DNA from: Dryas octopetala
Taxonomy: Eukaryota > Streptophyta > Magnoliopsida > Rosales > Rosaceae
DNA: 64,000 nucleotides
Reading direction: 5' to 3'
Assembly (NCBI GenBank): GCA_963921425.1
Contig: OY992840.1
Location: 14,424,621 to 14,488,620, forward strand
Of this stretch, positions 26,253 through 38,994 are shown in pieces (positions within the stretch are counted from its first letter, which is position 1; each line of letters begins with the position of its first letter). The notes under the pieces were generated by a model. It was not told the origin of the DNA. It saw only the letters and a list, made by a program, of their open reading frames with translations, and did no database searches. The position numbers were made by a program, and so were the translations under genes.

Positions 26253-26882
26253 TTATTCACCATTACAAAGAGCTTCAAACCTCCTTCTCTCAGTGACCCT
26301 TGCAATGAAATCATCAGCTCTTTTGTTCAATTGCTGATCATCAGGCAAAGTGGCTTCATCATCTTCATCTTCTTCTTCATCATCTATATCCTCTTTCACC
26401 TTCTCCACTTCCTTACTTTCTTCATCCCAAACTTTTTCTTCTATGGCTTCTACATCTCCACAAGTCCTCTTGATCAGTACCCTTTCTTCAACAAACACAT
26501 TCGATTGTTCGAGTTCCTTCTGTTTGCGGGCTGAAGAACTCTGAAGGCTTTGGCTCCTTTTTATAGTTTCAGCATGGTTAACAATATTAGATGGAGAAGA
26601 GACTGAGGAGAAGATTTTGGATTCTCCTATAAGGGCAACAACAATGAGGTTGCCTAGTATGAACACAAACTTGGGGCTCAAGAAGACTGAACCAATTTTC
26701 GGGACAGAAACAAAGAGAAAGACCTTCACGGATGAAGATAAAGAGGGAAGCCATAAAGGGCTAGAACAAAATAGACTGCAAGTTAATGCTGTCAAAAAAT
26801 AAAGGAAGAGACTGTTCAAAGGCCTGTGATGCCTCTTGTGCTTGTGAATTGCTTGAAACTTCAGAATCTTGATGGGATCCAT
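26253..26882 (-). CDS. DUF4408/DUF761 domain membrane-anchored protein
   Basis: A single-exon reading frame of 209 residues with no introns. The N-terminus MDPIKILKFQAIHKHKR followed by hydrophobic segments (about 24-45 and 70-84) is the layout of plant DUF4408 proteins. The middle is rich in Lys, Glu and Ser. An acidic Asp/Glu tract (about 163-180) precedes the C-terminal LNKRADDFIARVTERRRFE, which matches the DUF761 motif. The family is plant-specific with poorly known function; some members respond to stress or light. The membrane-plus-acidic-tail layout is seen, but no activity can be assigned. Confidence 0.85.
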   Translation of the reverse strand: MDPIKILKFQAIHKHKRHHRPLNSLFLYFLTALTCSLFCSSPLWLPSLSSSVKVFLFVSVPKIGSVFLSPKFVFILGNLIVVALIGESKIFSSVSSPSNIVNHAETIKRSQSLQSSSARKQKELEQSNVFVEERVLIKRTCGDVEAIEEKVWDEESKEVEKVKEDIDDEEEDEDDEATLPDDQQLNKRADDFIARVTERRRFEALCNGE

Positions 26883-29800
26883 TATGAAGGTTATTCTACA
26901 AAAGGGGTTAACTGACTTTAATGTGACTAGCTAACAAAGGGACTAGAGGTAATTCTGATGAGGCAGAGTTCAAAGGCCAATCTCAGAAACCCAATGAGGG
27001 AGATTTTTCATCTGCCTGACCATAGAGCATTGCAAACACTGGTTTACATAGTGGGTGAAATGGGGTTACTTTGGTAATTAGGATTCTATCACACTCTACT
27101 TTTATATTTACTTATGTGGGAAGGTGACTTTTGAAAAGTTGTGGGAGATTGATGGGTGCTTATTGGTTACTTTTGTTTTTCAGGCCATCTCTGCTTTTTC
27201 CCTGCTTGCAAATTTTTAATAGTAACAAAGTTTAATAAATTATTGTTATGGTAACCACTTGTTGATGGGGTTTCTGTTTCTGTTTACAGAAAAACTGTTA
27301 TTAAGTTATCTATTTCTGGGTTTATCTTATACACAGGCGCATACATCAAAATTATGCAATTCAAGTTAGTCTCAATTACCCAAAGATTGCTAAGGTTTTA
27401 GGCTCTGGGTGCTTAACTTGAAAGGCTAAAAATATCAGCTTAGACGGATTATGCTAATGAATATCAGTTTAAGGCTTTAAGCCTCTTGATTGTGTTTGGG
27501 CCCAGCTATATATAGATGCTCTTTATATACTCATATCTCTATTAATTATTAAAGGAGAGCTAGCTCCACGTAAAAAAGCACTTGCATCTTCTTTTGCTGG
27601 TGTTTGATTAAAGGGGTTGGTATAAGCTTTTGCTCTCATAATATCTCAAGTAGATGAGACATTGTTAGGTGGCAAAAAAGGGGAACCTAACAGACTTTCA
27701 TTTGAATGTGAGGGATGTGAGAAGATGTTAATTATTAAAGTCATCATCAGAATGGTCTCATGTCTTGATATTCCAATAAACAGCAGAACAGAAATATATG
27801 TAATATGTGTAGCTTATGATACTGTGCTATTCTAGCCACTGAATAAAAGTTAGGAGCTTAAAGCCTTAAACCTTGAAGCACTATAATATTTTTCATTACT
27901 TCATATATAGGCTGACACATTATTATAGTTACAAATGATGCTTATATCATGTTATAAGTTTATAACCATTAAGTGAAAGGTTTTTAGTTTCTTCTCAATT
28001 TAGTCATTGAAATGACTTTTTAATTAGGTAATGGAAGTGCCAAGTCCAACCAAGGCTGTTTAGATGGATATGTAGGAAGATCTTATTTTTGGGATGAAAT
28101 CTGGGGAGCTAATGAAGCATAGATATCCATGATATACATTATAATTAATTATAATGGTGGATGAATACCCTCTCAAGTTCCAAAACAACACCCTCCCCCC
28201 TTTCCTTTCAAGAAAGCTTTTCCACCTTTGAATATTATAAAGTACTAAAAAAATGGTAAAAGAACAGTATGTATATATAATATGGTTCCTAAAATAAAAG
28301 AAATCAGTGCTGTAAACCAACATAGAAAGTTGATAAATGATGCTCGTATATATTAGTATGTTTAGTCAAATCAAGAAGCAGCTTAAGATTATCGATCACT
28401 GCTTAATTTTTCTATAAAGAACGATTTCGGTGCCTTAAAGTGCATGCTAAGTTGTTAATGCTGCCTATTATATACACTAATATATGGAGAGAGAGAGAGA
28501 GAGAGAGAGAGACTTGGAGGTGTTGCTTTCTTGGCCTAAACTAAAGAAACCGAAAAAACTTTATGGATGTCTGCCTAATTATATAGTGATTAGTAATTAC
28601 ACATGATGATCATTCTTAATTTCTCGCCCCCATTCGATGCATGTTGTACGTACATGTACACCAGTACCACAGTACAAGCACCAAATTGTACACTATAAAT
28701 TATAATCAATCAAGCTTTTAAAATTAGCACAACTGGAAAATCTTCACATAGCTTGAAAAGCTGTTGTCTCTGATATAAAGATAAGATATGCCAATTCCTT
28801 TCACACACATTTTCATGGGTACAATGAAATGAAGCATAGATTAATGCCTTTTAGCACATGGAGACCTAAGAAAATGCATGCCTGCCCAACTACTGCGAAT
28901 CCAAAAATCTGTGTGGCCTCGGGGCCGGTTTGACAGGGTCTTCTCTTTTCTTTTCTCCTTTATTTTCCCAAAAAACAAAAAAAAAAAATGTGATCATATA
29001 GTTGCATATGACTATATATGAGTGCATCTTACAACGTGGAAAGGAAAGATACTTGCTTTGTTTACATTTTCTGTTTGATTAGAATTAGCCAACAGGCAAA
29101 AAGGAAGGGGAAAAAAACATTATTAGAAAGAAAAATGTTTTGTAAACCCAACTTCTTTTCTCAAAGTTTTTCTCATGATACAATGAGAGCAGCCCACTTA
29201 GAATGGAATGGGCCATCTTCATAAGGCCCATGCCTTAATATGGTGGCCATTGCAAGAGAGCTTGTTGCTCGGTCATAATGGGCCGGGCTAATATACTGTT
29301 TGTTATCCAAAGCAATGCAGGTCCACAGTCCACTGGCCAGGTAGTAAAAATATTTACAATCAAATATTATTAATTGTTTGATTGTCCAGGTGTATACTTG
29401 CAGCACCTCCCACATTTATTACCAGAGATTAAGGGCTGGACTAGGTATGAGAGAGACATGTATGAAATGAACTCCCCACCCCAATTTTCAGTGCTTTAGG
29501 CAAAGATTAAAGTAAAGTGGGTGGTGGATTATCATACATGACGTGGCAGAACAAACATCACAGAGTAATAAAAGAGTTCATTGCAAAGTCATGATCAGTG
29601 ATTAATTGCTGATAACATGTGGCTCAGATGAAGGGACACCAAAGCCTCATAAGTCATAAGTCATCAACTTGTACAGGTGGTTAAAGTTCAGTAAAACAAG
29701 TGAAAAAACAAGTGAAGGGAAAGCCCCAAAGGGAAGTGGGAACAAAGAAAAAGAAAAGGTTGAAGAAAATCCATTGATGTCTTTCTGACTTTCTCAGCTG

Positions 29801-29983
29801 CCTTCTTCAATAAGCCTCCTGCTCTTCCTGTCCATACACAACAACCCCAAATTCCCAATATCCAATGCATCAGTATAAAGTATAAACAATACTAAACATC
29901 AATCTCAAAAGGTGTACACACAGACATAGTTGGATATTAAAAAATCTAAAGTATTATCAAGTCTCAAAAGAAGCGTAGGCAAA
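26883..29983. other. About 3.1 kb intergenic, no gene recognised
   Basis: Upstream region of the DUF4408 gene and downstream region of the HVA22 gene. It contains a (GA)n run at about 28489-28512 and AT-rich spacer. Open stretches (for example 28060-28323 and 29018-29224) have no family resemblance and compositional bias typical of chance frames. Confidence 0.5.
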
Positions 29984-30792
29984 TTAGCTCACATTCTTGG
30001 GGGTCATGAACTGCACAAACTTGTTCTTTCCCTTGCCAGTAGGGGACTTGTTGGATTGAGGATGATCCTTCACTCCTCCTCTATACTTCTTGATCTGCTC
30101 TCTTACATATCTATCATACAAGAAAGCTGCCCCTTTGAACTGTGGTAGAACCAACCATGCCACAAACACAAGCTTCACCTCATACCAAATTGGAAACCTG
30201 CAATTTCAGCCCCAATAAATTACCAAACTTTAATAAACTTTTGTGATATTAGTGTCTATGTTGTTGAGTTTCCTTAATTTGTTCTTACCACTCTAGAGCA
30301 GGTTGGAGTACCATCTCCAGGAGAGTGAGGAAAGAGTATAAAATCCAATAAGCAAGCCACTGCTCATCATCTAGTTTAGATGTGCTCTCTATGGCCACCA
30401 CCGATGCGTATCTATATATAATCATATTATAATAAGCCCACCAAAAGAAACAAAAATTAACAACAAAAATAATGGTTCATCCCCTACTGGGTTTCATTGA
30501 TATAATTATAAAAGGAATATTTATAAGATAAAATAAGAAAATAAATCTCGGAGAGAGAGAGAGAGAGTGGAGGTGCTTACAAAGGGTAAAGCAACTGCAA
30601 CACAGGCCTGCAAGAATTGGCAAGAACATTGGGAATTAGATAAACCAAAAATGAAACTATAAATTGGAAAGAAAATGAACCCAGAAAAGAAAATCAAGAA
30701 ATTAGACAGTAAAGCAGATTAAAGTTTGAGTTTTTCAAATCATACCCAGCAAGTGAATGCAGTTGGGTGAGAAAGGTCCAGGCTTTTCCCAT
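29984..30792 (-). CDS. HVA22: HVA22-like protein (TB2/DP1/REEP family)
   Basis: ER-membrane-shaping protein of the DP1/Yop1/REEP5 family. Plant HVA22 genes are often induced by abscisic acid and stress. Four exons on the reverse strand, 30792-30746, 30607-30581, 30411-30289 and 30197-29984, join to 136 residues, within the range of the short HVA22d/e group (116-135). Visible: LAGPVLQLLYPLYASVVAIES (first hairpin), DDEQWLAYWILYSFLTLLE (second hairpin), WFPIWYEVKLVFVAWLVLPQ and KGAAFLYDRYVREQIKKY, the family signature, then a basic C-terminal tail (KSPTGKGKNKFVQF). Exon 2 is only 27 bp, a microexon supported by phase and by the conserved PVLQLLYPL it encodes. ABA-response elements were not specifically mapped. 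Confidence 0.93.
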
Positions 30793-30992
30793 TTTTCTGT
30801 TTCTTCTACTTTGTGGGTTCCAACACAAACCACCAAGGAACTAAACTGAAGCAAAAACTAAGAGAGATTGGTTGCAGAAATTGAGTGAGTCAGTGAGAAA
30901 AGGGTTTCCGAGTTCAGAGCTAGTAATGAAAATAAGACAAATGGTGAAAATGAATGGGGATTGGTCAAGCGGCGATGAGGTTGCTCTATCTT

Positions 30993-31029
<37 letters not shown>

Positions 31030-32514
31030 GACACGTGGCAAGAGAGGAGCAAGTATCGGGTTCTGCCTTAAACGTGTCGAGGTGGATTTAGCACCGCCCA
31101 GTGCAGAGCTCTGGTGAGGCCTTGGACTCTCTGCCAATCCTCAAAGAACAGAATGGCTTTGTGCTTTGCCCCAGACACAAGCCACGTGTTCATGTTTTTT
31201 ATTTTTAATGTAAGAAGTCGGTGACACGTGCCGGGAGATGAGGATCCGAGTCCATTAGGAGTTAGGACACATTCCTTTTTTGTTTACAGGGTCATCCAAA
31301 GTGCGTATTGATTTATCTTAAGCTTCTTAGTTAAAACTTGTTAAATATTATATTAAGGTCCCACAGGACCAAAACGGCAAAACTCCAAATAATGTGTTAC
31401 TCACTTAATGTTTGGCATCAGTTGGGCTACATCTTATTTGGGCTCTAACCAATGCCCAATTTGCATAGAGTGGGGTTAGGACCTTGTCTTGACAAATTTT
31501 CGAAGTGTGGACACTTGGATGTTGTCACTTGTCAGTCTCTGTCACACTGAGGCTGAGGCAAAGCATCTCTGTGTGCTTCTGTTGGCTAAATGTAGTTATT
31601 CCTTTGCAATAACCAATGTTTTGCATGTTCTGTAATCTGTATATGAGTCTAAATTGGGCTTTTATGAAGCTAACATAAGAAGGGTTTGGGCCCTAAACCC
31701 ATCTCATAGTCCCATGTGAAAATTCTATGTCTATGACTAAGCATTTCTGGTGGCCTCCTGTAGGCTGAATGTGATTTTTTTTTTTTCTTGGTAGGGTGGG
31801 AGTGAATGTGTGTATTTTTGCTAACCAATGCTCTGCTTTTGTTTTATCTGCATACTACCCTCTCAAAGATTTTGAATGACTAAAGTTGGAAGACAGATTA
31901 CCAACACAACCATTTTTACAAAAACTTAATTTGCTGTCTAATCTGAACCACACTATTGTTTAGAGGCATCCCTTTTTTCTAGCAGAACTTAATAGTAAGA
32001 CCAAATTAAACAGCAAACACAATTAGTGGTAGAGTTACAGATTGACCCAAATTTATACTATTGTCCAAATTATCTATTATTAAAAGCTACCTTGTAAAAT
32101 GTAAACCATGCAAACAAAACACCACTAAAAAGTAGAATATCTCTACATTTGCGTGTAAGCCATTGATATTGCAGACCCTCCCCCATTTCTCCCCCACCCA
32201 TTGAAGTGGTTGAGCTGAAAATCCCATATCCCATTCCCTCCTACTCCTTTAAACCTTTTTCAATCACACTTTTCAAGACAAAATCTTCCTTTTCCTCCAA
32301 TCTTTGTCTTAAGTTGTATATATAAAACTCTCATTAATTACTTCTAACTAGTGGTTACACCTACTAATATTTGACCAATTTCTTTCTTCAACAAGGCACC
32401 ATGTGCTAGCAAGAAGCTAAGCTACACACCACCCTCTTTTATCAAACCCAAAACTTTGTTGGGTTTATTTGTTTCATCTCTGATAAACCAATGAACACTT
32501 AGAAAAAAAAAAAA
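30793..32514. other. Spacer between divergent HVA22 and FATB-like genes
   Basis: A region serving two divergent promoters. A (GA)n run at about 30999-31024 lies in the HVA22 leader region (CT-rich in sense orientation), with G-box-like ACACGTG at about 31031 and CCACGTG at about 31182, which could act as ABA-response core elements for the HVA22 gene (inferred). No further gene was seen. Confidence 0.5.
32317..32326 (+). promoter_or_regulatory. TATA box of the FATB-like gene
   Basis: TATATATAAA about 190 bp upstream of the ATG at 32515. Position implies a leader of about 160 bp. Motif seen; role inferred. Confidence 0.5.
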
Positions 32515-34468
32515 ATGGCATCAATGGCAGCAAGAATTAATGCTACACCATACCTTCCAGGGGACATGTGCAAGGTGGAGAGGATTAATGATATGGGCAC
32601 CAAATTGGGCTTTCATCATTCAAATCTTATAGCAATGAATATCACAAAAAAACACAGAATCTTTTCTGTGATGGCCAGTGCCAGTAGTAGCACTCCTAGA
32701 AGTGTGGACACCATCAATGGAAAGAAGGTCAATGGGGTTCATGTGGAAGAGGCTAATTCATTGTTTGGAAACAAGAATAGTACTGATATAACTAAATATA
32801 GTGATAGTGATGCACCTCCTCATTCCTCTTTGCATGGGAAATTTGTGGAAGACAGGTTTGTTTATAGGCAGACCTTCATTATCAGGTCTTATGAGATTGG
32901 ACCAGACAAAACTGCCACCATGGAAACACTAATGAATCTCCTGCAGGTGCATTTTTTACTCTTGATTTGTTCCTAATATACCAATAGGACATATTAGTAA
33001 CTTTCATTATGTGAACAATATATACATATAGTTTCATTCAACTGTGTAAGCATTGTGTAAGCATTGTTGCAGGAGACAGCTCTGAATCATGTGACAAGCT
33101 CTGGCCTTGCCGGAAATGGGTTTGGCGCTACCCGGGAGATGAGCCTCCGGAAGCTTATTTGGGTTGTCACACGCATCCACATTCAAGTACAGAGATACAG
33201 CTCCTGGTATGTGATATATATGTGACTCAAACTATATATTATGGAACTATGACATATAAACTTCAGCCTTCCCACAAAGGCTGATGTACAAAAGTTTGGA
33301 ATCTGTGACAGGGGAGATGTTGTAGAAATTGATACCTGGGTAGATGCAGCAGGAAAAAACGGAATGCGAAGGGATTGGATTATCCGGGACTACAAAACTC
33401 AAGAAATCATTACTAGAGCTACAAGGTGCAGTACTATCTTCTGCTGACTATATGTAGCTAGAAATCAAAACTCAAAACTGCATATTCAGACATGATTTTA
33501 TCAAATGAACAATCTGATTCATAGTCTGGCAACATAACATAGATTGTTCGACAAGAGGAAATTTTCCTTTAATAACTTACCTCATATATTATGTTTGATG
33601 CAGCACTTGGGTGATCATGAATAGAGAAACAAGAAGGTTGTCCAAGATTCCTGAACAAGTGAGAGAGGAGGTGAAACCATTCTACCTAGACAGAGTTGCA
33701 ATTGCAGCTGAGAAAAATGACAGTGAGAAAATTGACAAGCTCACTGATGACACTGTAGGGAGGATCCGATCAGGCTTAGCAGTAAGTGTGAAAATATGAG
33801 ACTACCCACCTTTCAAATTCATATTAATTTCATACAGTATGAATGGTTCAGCTTCTTCATAATCATATTAACTGCTTGTTCTTCATAATCATATTAACTA
33901 CTTGTTTCCCTGCAAATTAACCCAGCCAAGATGGAGTGACATGGATGCCAACCAGCATGTAAACAATGTCAAATACATTGGTTGGATTCTAGAGGTACTT
34001 CACTAACCCCACTGCACAATCTTCCAACTTGTACTGAAACATAACACAAGTTACTTATATAGTTATATGCAACCTTTGGCATTCTCATGTGGCTAGCTCA
34101 TAACTCATTGGTTTGGTAAATCAAAGCCAAACCCCAACAAAGAAGCCACACTAGCTACATAGGTAAATATTGATAATAAGTGTTACAGTTTGGGTTTTTA
34201 TGTGCAGAGTGTGCCAATCAATGTGTTAGAACACTGTGATCTGACAAGCATGACACTGGAGTATCGACGCGAATGCAGGCAATCAAATTTGCTAGAATCT
34301 TTGACAAGCAAAACTGCAAGTGTGGTGGCTCATTCGAACACCAACTCCATCAATCGAAGACCAGACTTGGAGTACACGCACCTGCTTCGGATGCAGGCTG
34401 ATAAGGCAGAGATAGTACGAGCAAGAACAGAGTGGCATTCCAAACAAAAACACAAATTGCATCAATGA
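32515..34468 (+). CDS. FATB: Plastid acyl-ACP thioesterase, FATB type
   Basis: Hydrolyses acyl-acyl carrier protein in the plastid stroma, ending fatty-acid synthesis and releasing (mainly saturated) free fatty acids for export. Six exons, 32515-32946, 33073-33206, 33312-33425, 33604-33781, 33926-33994 and 34208-34468, encode 395 residues. The first ~100 residues are Ser/Thr-rich and poorly conserved, consistent with a transit peptide. The first hotdog domain starts near 115 (FVYRQTFIIRSYEIGPDKTA). The second carries the catalytic region D293-x-N295-x-H297 and LEYRREC with C332. AGKNGMRRDW and NNVKYIGWILESVP favour FATB over FATA. Odd: the conserved hydrophobic LPDWSMLL-type segment that usually precedes the first hotdog domain in FATB is not visible. 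The substrate chain length cannot be read from the sequence. Intron 4 has a 29-bp tandem duplication. Confidence 0.92.
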
Positions 34469-37251
34469 CCTGGAAATTCATTGCAGTTTTTAAGCTTTTG
34501 CTTTTTTCCCATCTGGGTTGATCCTTTTTATCACTATTTTTTTTTTCTTCTTCTGCGTGTTGTAATCATCAGGCTATATGTATACGCTTTACAAGTGCAC
34601 TCCTTGTTTGACAGTGCATTTGCTTAGAAGGACTTATCTTCTAAGATAGGAAAACAGTTTTATGTGAGGACTCCATATTCACAAACCATATCAATAATTT
34701 CTCTGAATTACTCGGAGCTCTGTCGTTTATATATCGGAATTTTCATGTACAAAGCATATGTGTATGTAAGTATACTCACAAGTCACAACCACCTTTAAAT
34801 AAAACTAAAATTTGAGCAAGAAATATACAAAGGACAGACCCATAGGAGTATAGGGTAACATATTTTGTATATTTATGACTTATGAGAAGTCTGCATTATT
34901 AGGACTTAGAAGGGACATTAATGGATACGGGCCATCATTTAAGCCAACCATCTGAATTTTAGCCCAACTACCAACTAAACGGTTAGGCCCAAATTTCCAG
35001 CCCAATTTAAGGTAATCCATGATCCATTTTATTATTGGTATGCCAGATCTGGGTTTCAAGCTATATTGTTTAAGGTAATCTGTCTAATTGGTTAACAAGT
35101 TATATTGTCCAAAAAGAAAGGCAGTCACAAAACATGTAAAATTGTGTCTGAATGTGTGAATTTGATCAACAACGTGTCCATATTATCATATTTTTTAACA
35201 AAATAACATTGCCAACCAAACAAAATCTAAAATCTAAAATCTATCTATGTACCTAACTATAACTTCAACTGAAACTATTAAAAAAAACTTTTTTTATTAT
35301 AGAGGTATATATATCTCATTCATCAACGTGAATGATGAGTGAGATAGACATAAAAATTAAATACACCCATTATATAAAAATTTTACTCATAAAACTACAA
35401 TGTTTTGGCTTAGGCTGCTCATCAATCCAATGGGCTTATCTATTTTGAAGTGCAGCCTTTATCCATTGACACACTTGCCCAATATGGTCAAATTAGCATA
35501 GAAATGTCCCCAGCCTAACGAGATATCATATAGCCCCACCATTGTGGTCCAACTAAGTGTGCATGGAACATTGCCAATCGTTTTCAATGTTTCATTGATG
35601 AAACGAAATCATTTTCTTTAGTTTGATGAAACATGACAGTAAATCAGACCAGCCAGGCAAACCCCAAACTTTGAAAGAAAAAGTAAGGTGGATAAACAGA
35701 TGACAAAGAATACGGAGTACTTCCCTTTGGTCTTGAACCATGCATATATAATTTACATATGTTTATCGGTTTATCCAACTCTTACAAAATATTAGAGTCA
35801 AAGCTTGCTATCAATGAGAGTCAAGAAATTCTGATATTGCAGCAATATATGTATATATCCAGCCGTCTGTGGTATTTTCATTGAACCAACGCTACATTGA
35901 GAATCCATGTGACCCAGAATGATTAGAGAATTGCATCTCAATGATGTTTCCCATCTTCATCTTTATTATATAATACAAATACCGAAATACCAATGACATT
36001 AACAATGATATATGGTACATGATATATATTCCATTTATGAGGGCCTCACATCCATATTCTTTTATTGATTCCATGATTATTTAATTACATGCAGTATTTG
36101 CTTTTCAAACCAGGTCTTGTGGAAGTGCCAGACAGTTTAGGGGTTCAGAGCTTTTTGACATATTTTAATAACACACATATTGATATATGTATATAACTAT
36201 ATATACAGTAGCTTGCCCATCTTATGATCTCACTTCTTTAAATTAATTACAAGCCATTTGTAGAGGTAGGCAGTAGATGTATATAAATATAAGAGTTTTT
36301 GTCAGGTGATCGATCTACATTTTGCATTAGAATTTATAGTTTTATTGTCACTAATTTTACAATTTTTCTTTCCTTCAAATCATATTATCTAAACTTAAAG
36401 ACATTAATTTAACCTATGATGTTGTTTATTGTATTTATTTTACCGTGAAATCAATGTAATCAACCGTCTGTGGTAATTTGCAATGTACAATTGATTCACA
36501 AGTACTTCCAACTGTAGTTTCATATAAAAATTAATTTTAATCCCACTATTGAATCAATTTCAAGTTACAATAAATAATATACGTATTAGCTTGTGTTTAA
36601 TTTTATAAATTTCTTGAACAAAGAGCATGTTAATACAATAATACATGTAGGGTATTATATGATTATATCAAACATCAAATGCCCTTTTAGTTAACGTTAA
36701 AAATAAGTGGTTTTTCATTTATTCCACGATAAAAATATGTATGAGCTCATGCTGTTTAATTAACAACATTAATCACATTCGTGAAGATTAATATAGTACA
36801 TTATGATTTCATAGTACAGAGTGAGATTGTGACGGCACATCAATTTTACAATTTAATTTTTAATCGTACGATCAGTGTATTACATCACATGGTCCACAGT
36901 TGTAGGCTGGCTAAGTAGACAGGACAAAGTCACGAATTAGCCTCACCACGTGACCACCACGACCTCGTGCAGTCCACTCACTAATCTCTGAGTATTTATT
37001 CGATACGAGAAGCCCCACTTAAACCCTTCTGTCTGTACCGTCGATGAAAACCCACACCAAAATCCCAACCGTTGGTTTGTTTCACCATTGACCCAAGGAA
37101 TTAGAACAGATTATGTGGCACGAATGTGGTACTGGTCTGCCACCTTTGACTCCTACGTCTACTGATTTTCCCCATGTGAAATGGCTCTTTTGCCCATACA
37201 ATAGATGAAAGGTTTCATGACAGTTTCTGATGGCATGCTGGAAGATTCTAG
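34469..37251. other. Intergenic, AT-rich, no gene recognised
   Basis: 3' flank of the thioesterase gene followed by AT-rich spacer. Several tracts look like old repeat DNA, but none has definable ends. Open frames are short and without resemblance to known families. Confidence 0.5.
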
Positions 37252-38008
37252 AAGGCTTAAGGACATTTACATCTAGCAACTATATGGTCCATTTCAAGTT
37301 AGTTCATGAATTATAAAATATTTTTCAATTTTTCTCATTAATTATAGGGTTCATTTCAAGTTAGTTCACGAATTATAAAACATTTCAAATTTTCTTATTA
37401 ACTATAGAGTTTATTTTAAGTTGGTCCACGAACTAACAAAAAACATATAAAATGATAGACAAAATCGAGTTGATAAAAAAACCGAACCGAACCGGATTAT
37501 TTATATATATTTAGATATTTTATTATATATTTTGTATTATACAAAAGTTATATATATTGAATAAAAAATATGTAAAATGTTTTTTGCACATGTTGGGGTT
37601 CGAAACCCATGACCTTGTGAGAAGAGTCAAAATATGAATTCTCACTACACTACTTAACCACTTATGAACCCAGCATGTTCCAAAAACACCTTATACCTTT
37701 TTTTATTTAAAATATATAACTTTTATTTAATAAATAAATATATATATATAAATAATCTGATTCGGTTCGATTCGATTCGATTTTTTTGTCAACCCGATTT
37801 TCTCTACCATTTTGTATGTTTTTTGTTAATTCGTGGACTAACTTGAAATGAACCATATAGTTAATGGGGAAATTTGAAATGTTTTATAGTTAATTGACCA
37901 ACTTGAAATGAACCCTATAGTTAATGGAGAAATTTGAAATATTTTATAGTTTGTGGACCAACTTGAAATGAACCATATAGTTAGTGGATATAAATGTACT
38001 TGAGCCTT
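37252..38008. mobile_element. Long-palindrome (foldback) element with tandem-repeat arms
   Basis: The left arm (from AAGGCTTAAGGACATTTAC) and the right arm (its reverse complement begins AAGGCTCAAGTACATTTAT) are inverted repeats that can be followed for about 300 bp, almost to the centre. Each arm contains about three tandem units of roughly 65 bp carrying TTCATTTCAAGTT and ACTATA/AATTATA phrases. The inner arms contain AACCGAACCGAACC against TTCGGTTCGATTCGATTCG. The loop (about 37560-37700) is unique and AT-rich. No transposase; no clear target duplication was found. Confidence 0.75.
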
Positions 38009-38322
38009 TAACAATCACAATTGGAGCATACTTGATGAAAGGAACAATGAGGACTTAACCGTATTTCTCTTTCGATGCTTATCAAAGAGTTAAAGCTCAT
38101 GTAGTGGCCAAAAAAAAAATTAAAGCTCATATCTATATGTCTCAAGCTATATAGGTTTCAATCTCTTCTTATGTGTATGATTTAATTGTCTATAAAATTA
38201 TGTAGAAACATATTAAAAAACGATAACTATACACATTTTCAAAACTAGAATAAAAATGATGGATTGATATCTATACCAAATAACCAATTGAATCGATTTC
38301 CCGAATTAGAAGGGATCTTAGT

Positions 38323-38647
38323 TTTTTATTAAGAGTTAAATACATAAATAGTTCACAAACTATAAGGAACCTTCGAAGTACTTTTCAATTTTTTGTTTTT
38401 TTTTTATCAAAATTTCACATACCGTTTAGATTAAAGGGCATATGAATTAACTAAAATGCCTATAAAAAAAGTTCATATATTGTACACATGATCACTTCCG
38501 TTAATTTTTTGATGGAGTTAATTATTTGTACTGTTTAGATGCAACATGTGAAGTTCGTAGGTAAATTGTCATATTTTAAAATTTGTAAACCAAATTAAGA
38601 CAGAGGTCAAAGTTTATGAACTAATTATGCATTTAACCTTTTTATTA
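38323..38647. mobile_element. Small inverted-repeat element with candidate 9-bp target duplication
   Basis: The left end GTTAAATACATAAATAGTTC and the right end, reading GTTAAATGCATAATTAGTTC on the other strand, are inverted. Flanks TTTTTATTA at 38323-38331 and 38639-38647 match exactly (9 bp), consistent with a Mutator-like MITE. The flanks are low-complexity, so the match could be partly chance. Non-coding. Confidence 0.6.
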
Positions 38648-38660
38648 AATTTCTCAATAG

Positions 38661-38994
38661 GGTTAACTACAAAAATGATCTATGAACTTTATAGTGAATT
38701 TCAATTTAGTCCATGAACTTTTCAAGTTGTACTAAAGCAGTACAAATATTAACTTTCATCGAAAAATTTAACGGAAACTGGTTATGTGCACAACAAGTGA
38801 TCACATTTTTTGGGGCATTTTAATCCGTTCATCACATTTTCATGTGACCAAGTCCATTAACTTTCAAATTGAAATTAACGTTTGTACTGTTTTGATACAA
38901 CTTGAAAAATTTATGAACTAAATTGACATTTTTTATAATTAGTTGGCTAAATTGAGAATCAATATAAAGTTTGTAAACCATTTTATATTTAACC
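38661..38994. mobile_element. Inverted-repeat element related to the one in the dehydrogenase intron
   Basis: It starts GGTTAACTACAAAAATGATC and ends in the imperfect reverse complement near CCATTTTATATTTAACC. The left terminus is nearly the same as that of the element at 16310-16932 (GGTTAACTACAAAAATGG), so both belong to one family. This copy is short (334 bp) and lacks the GC-rich core. No convincing target duplication. It lies only about 15 bp beyond the previous element. Confidence 0.65.
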
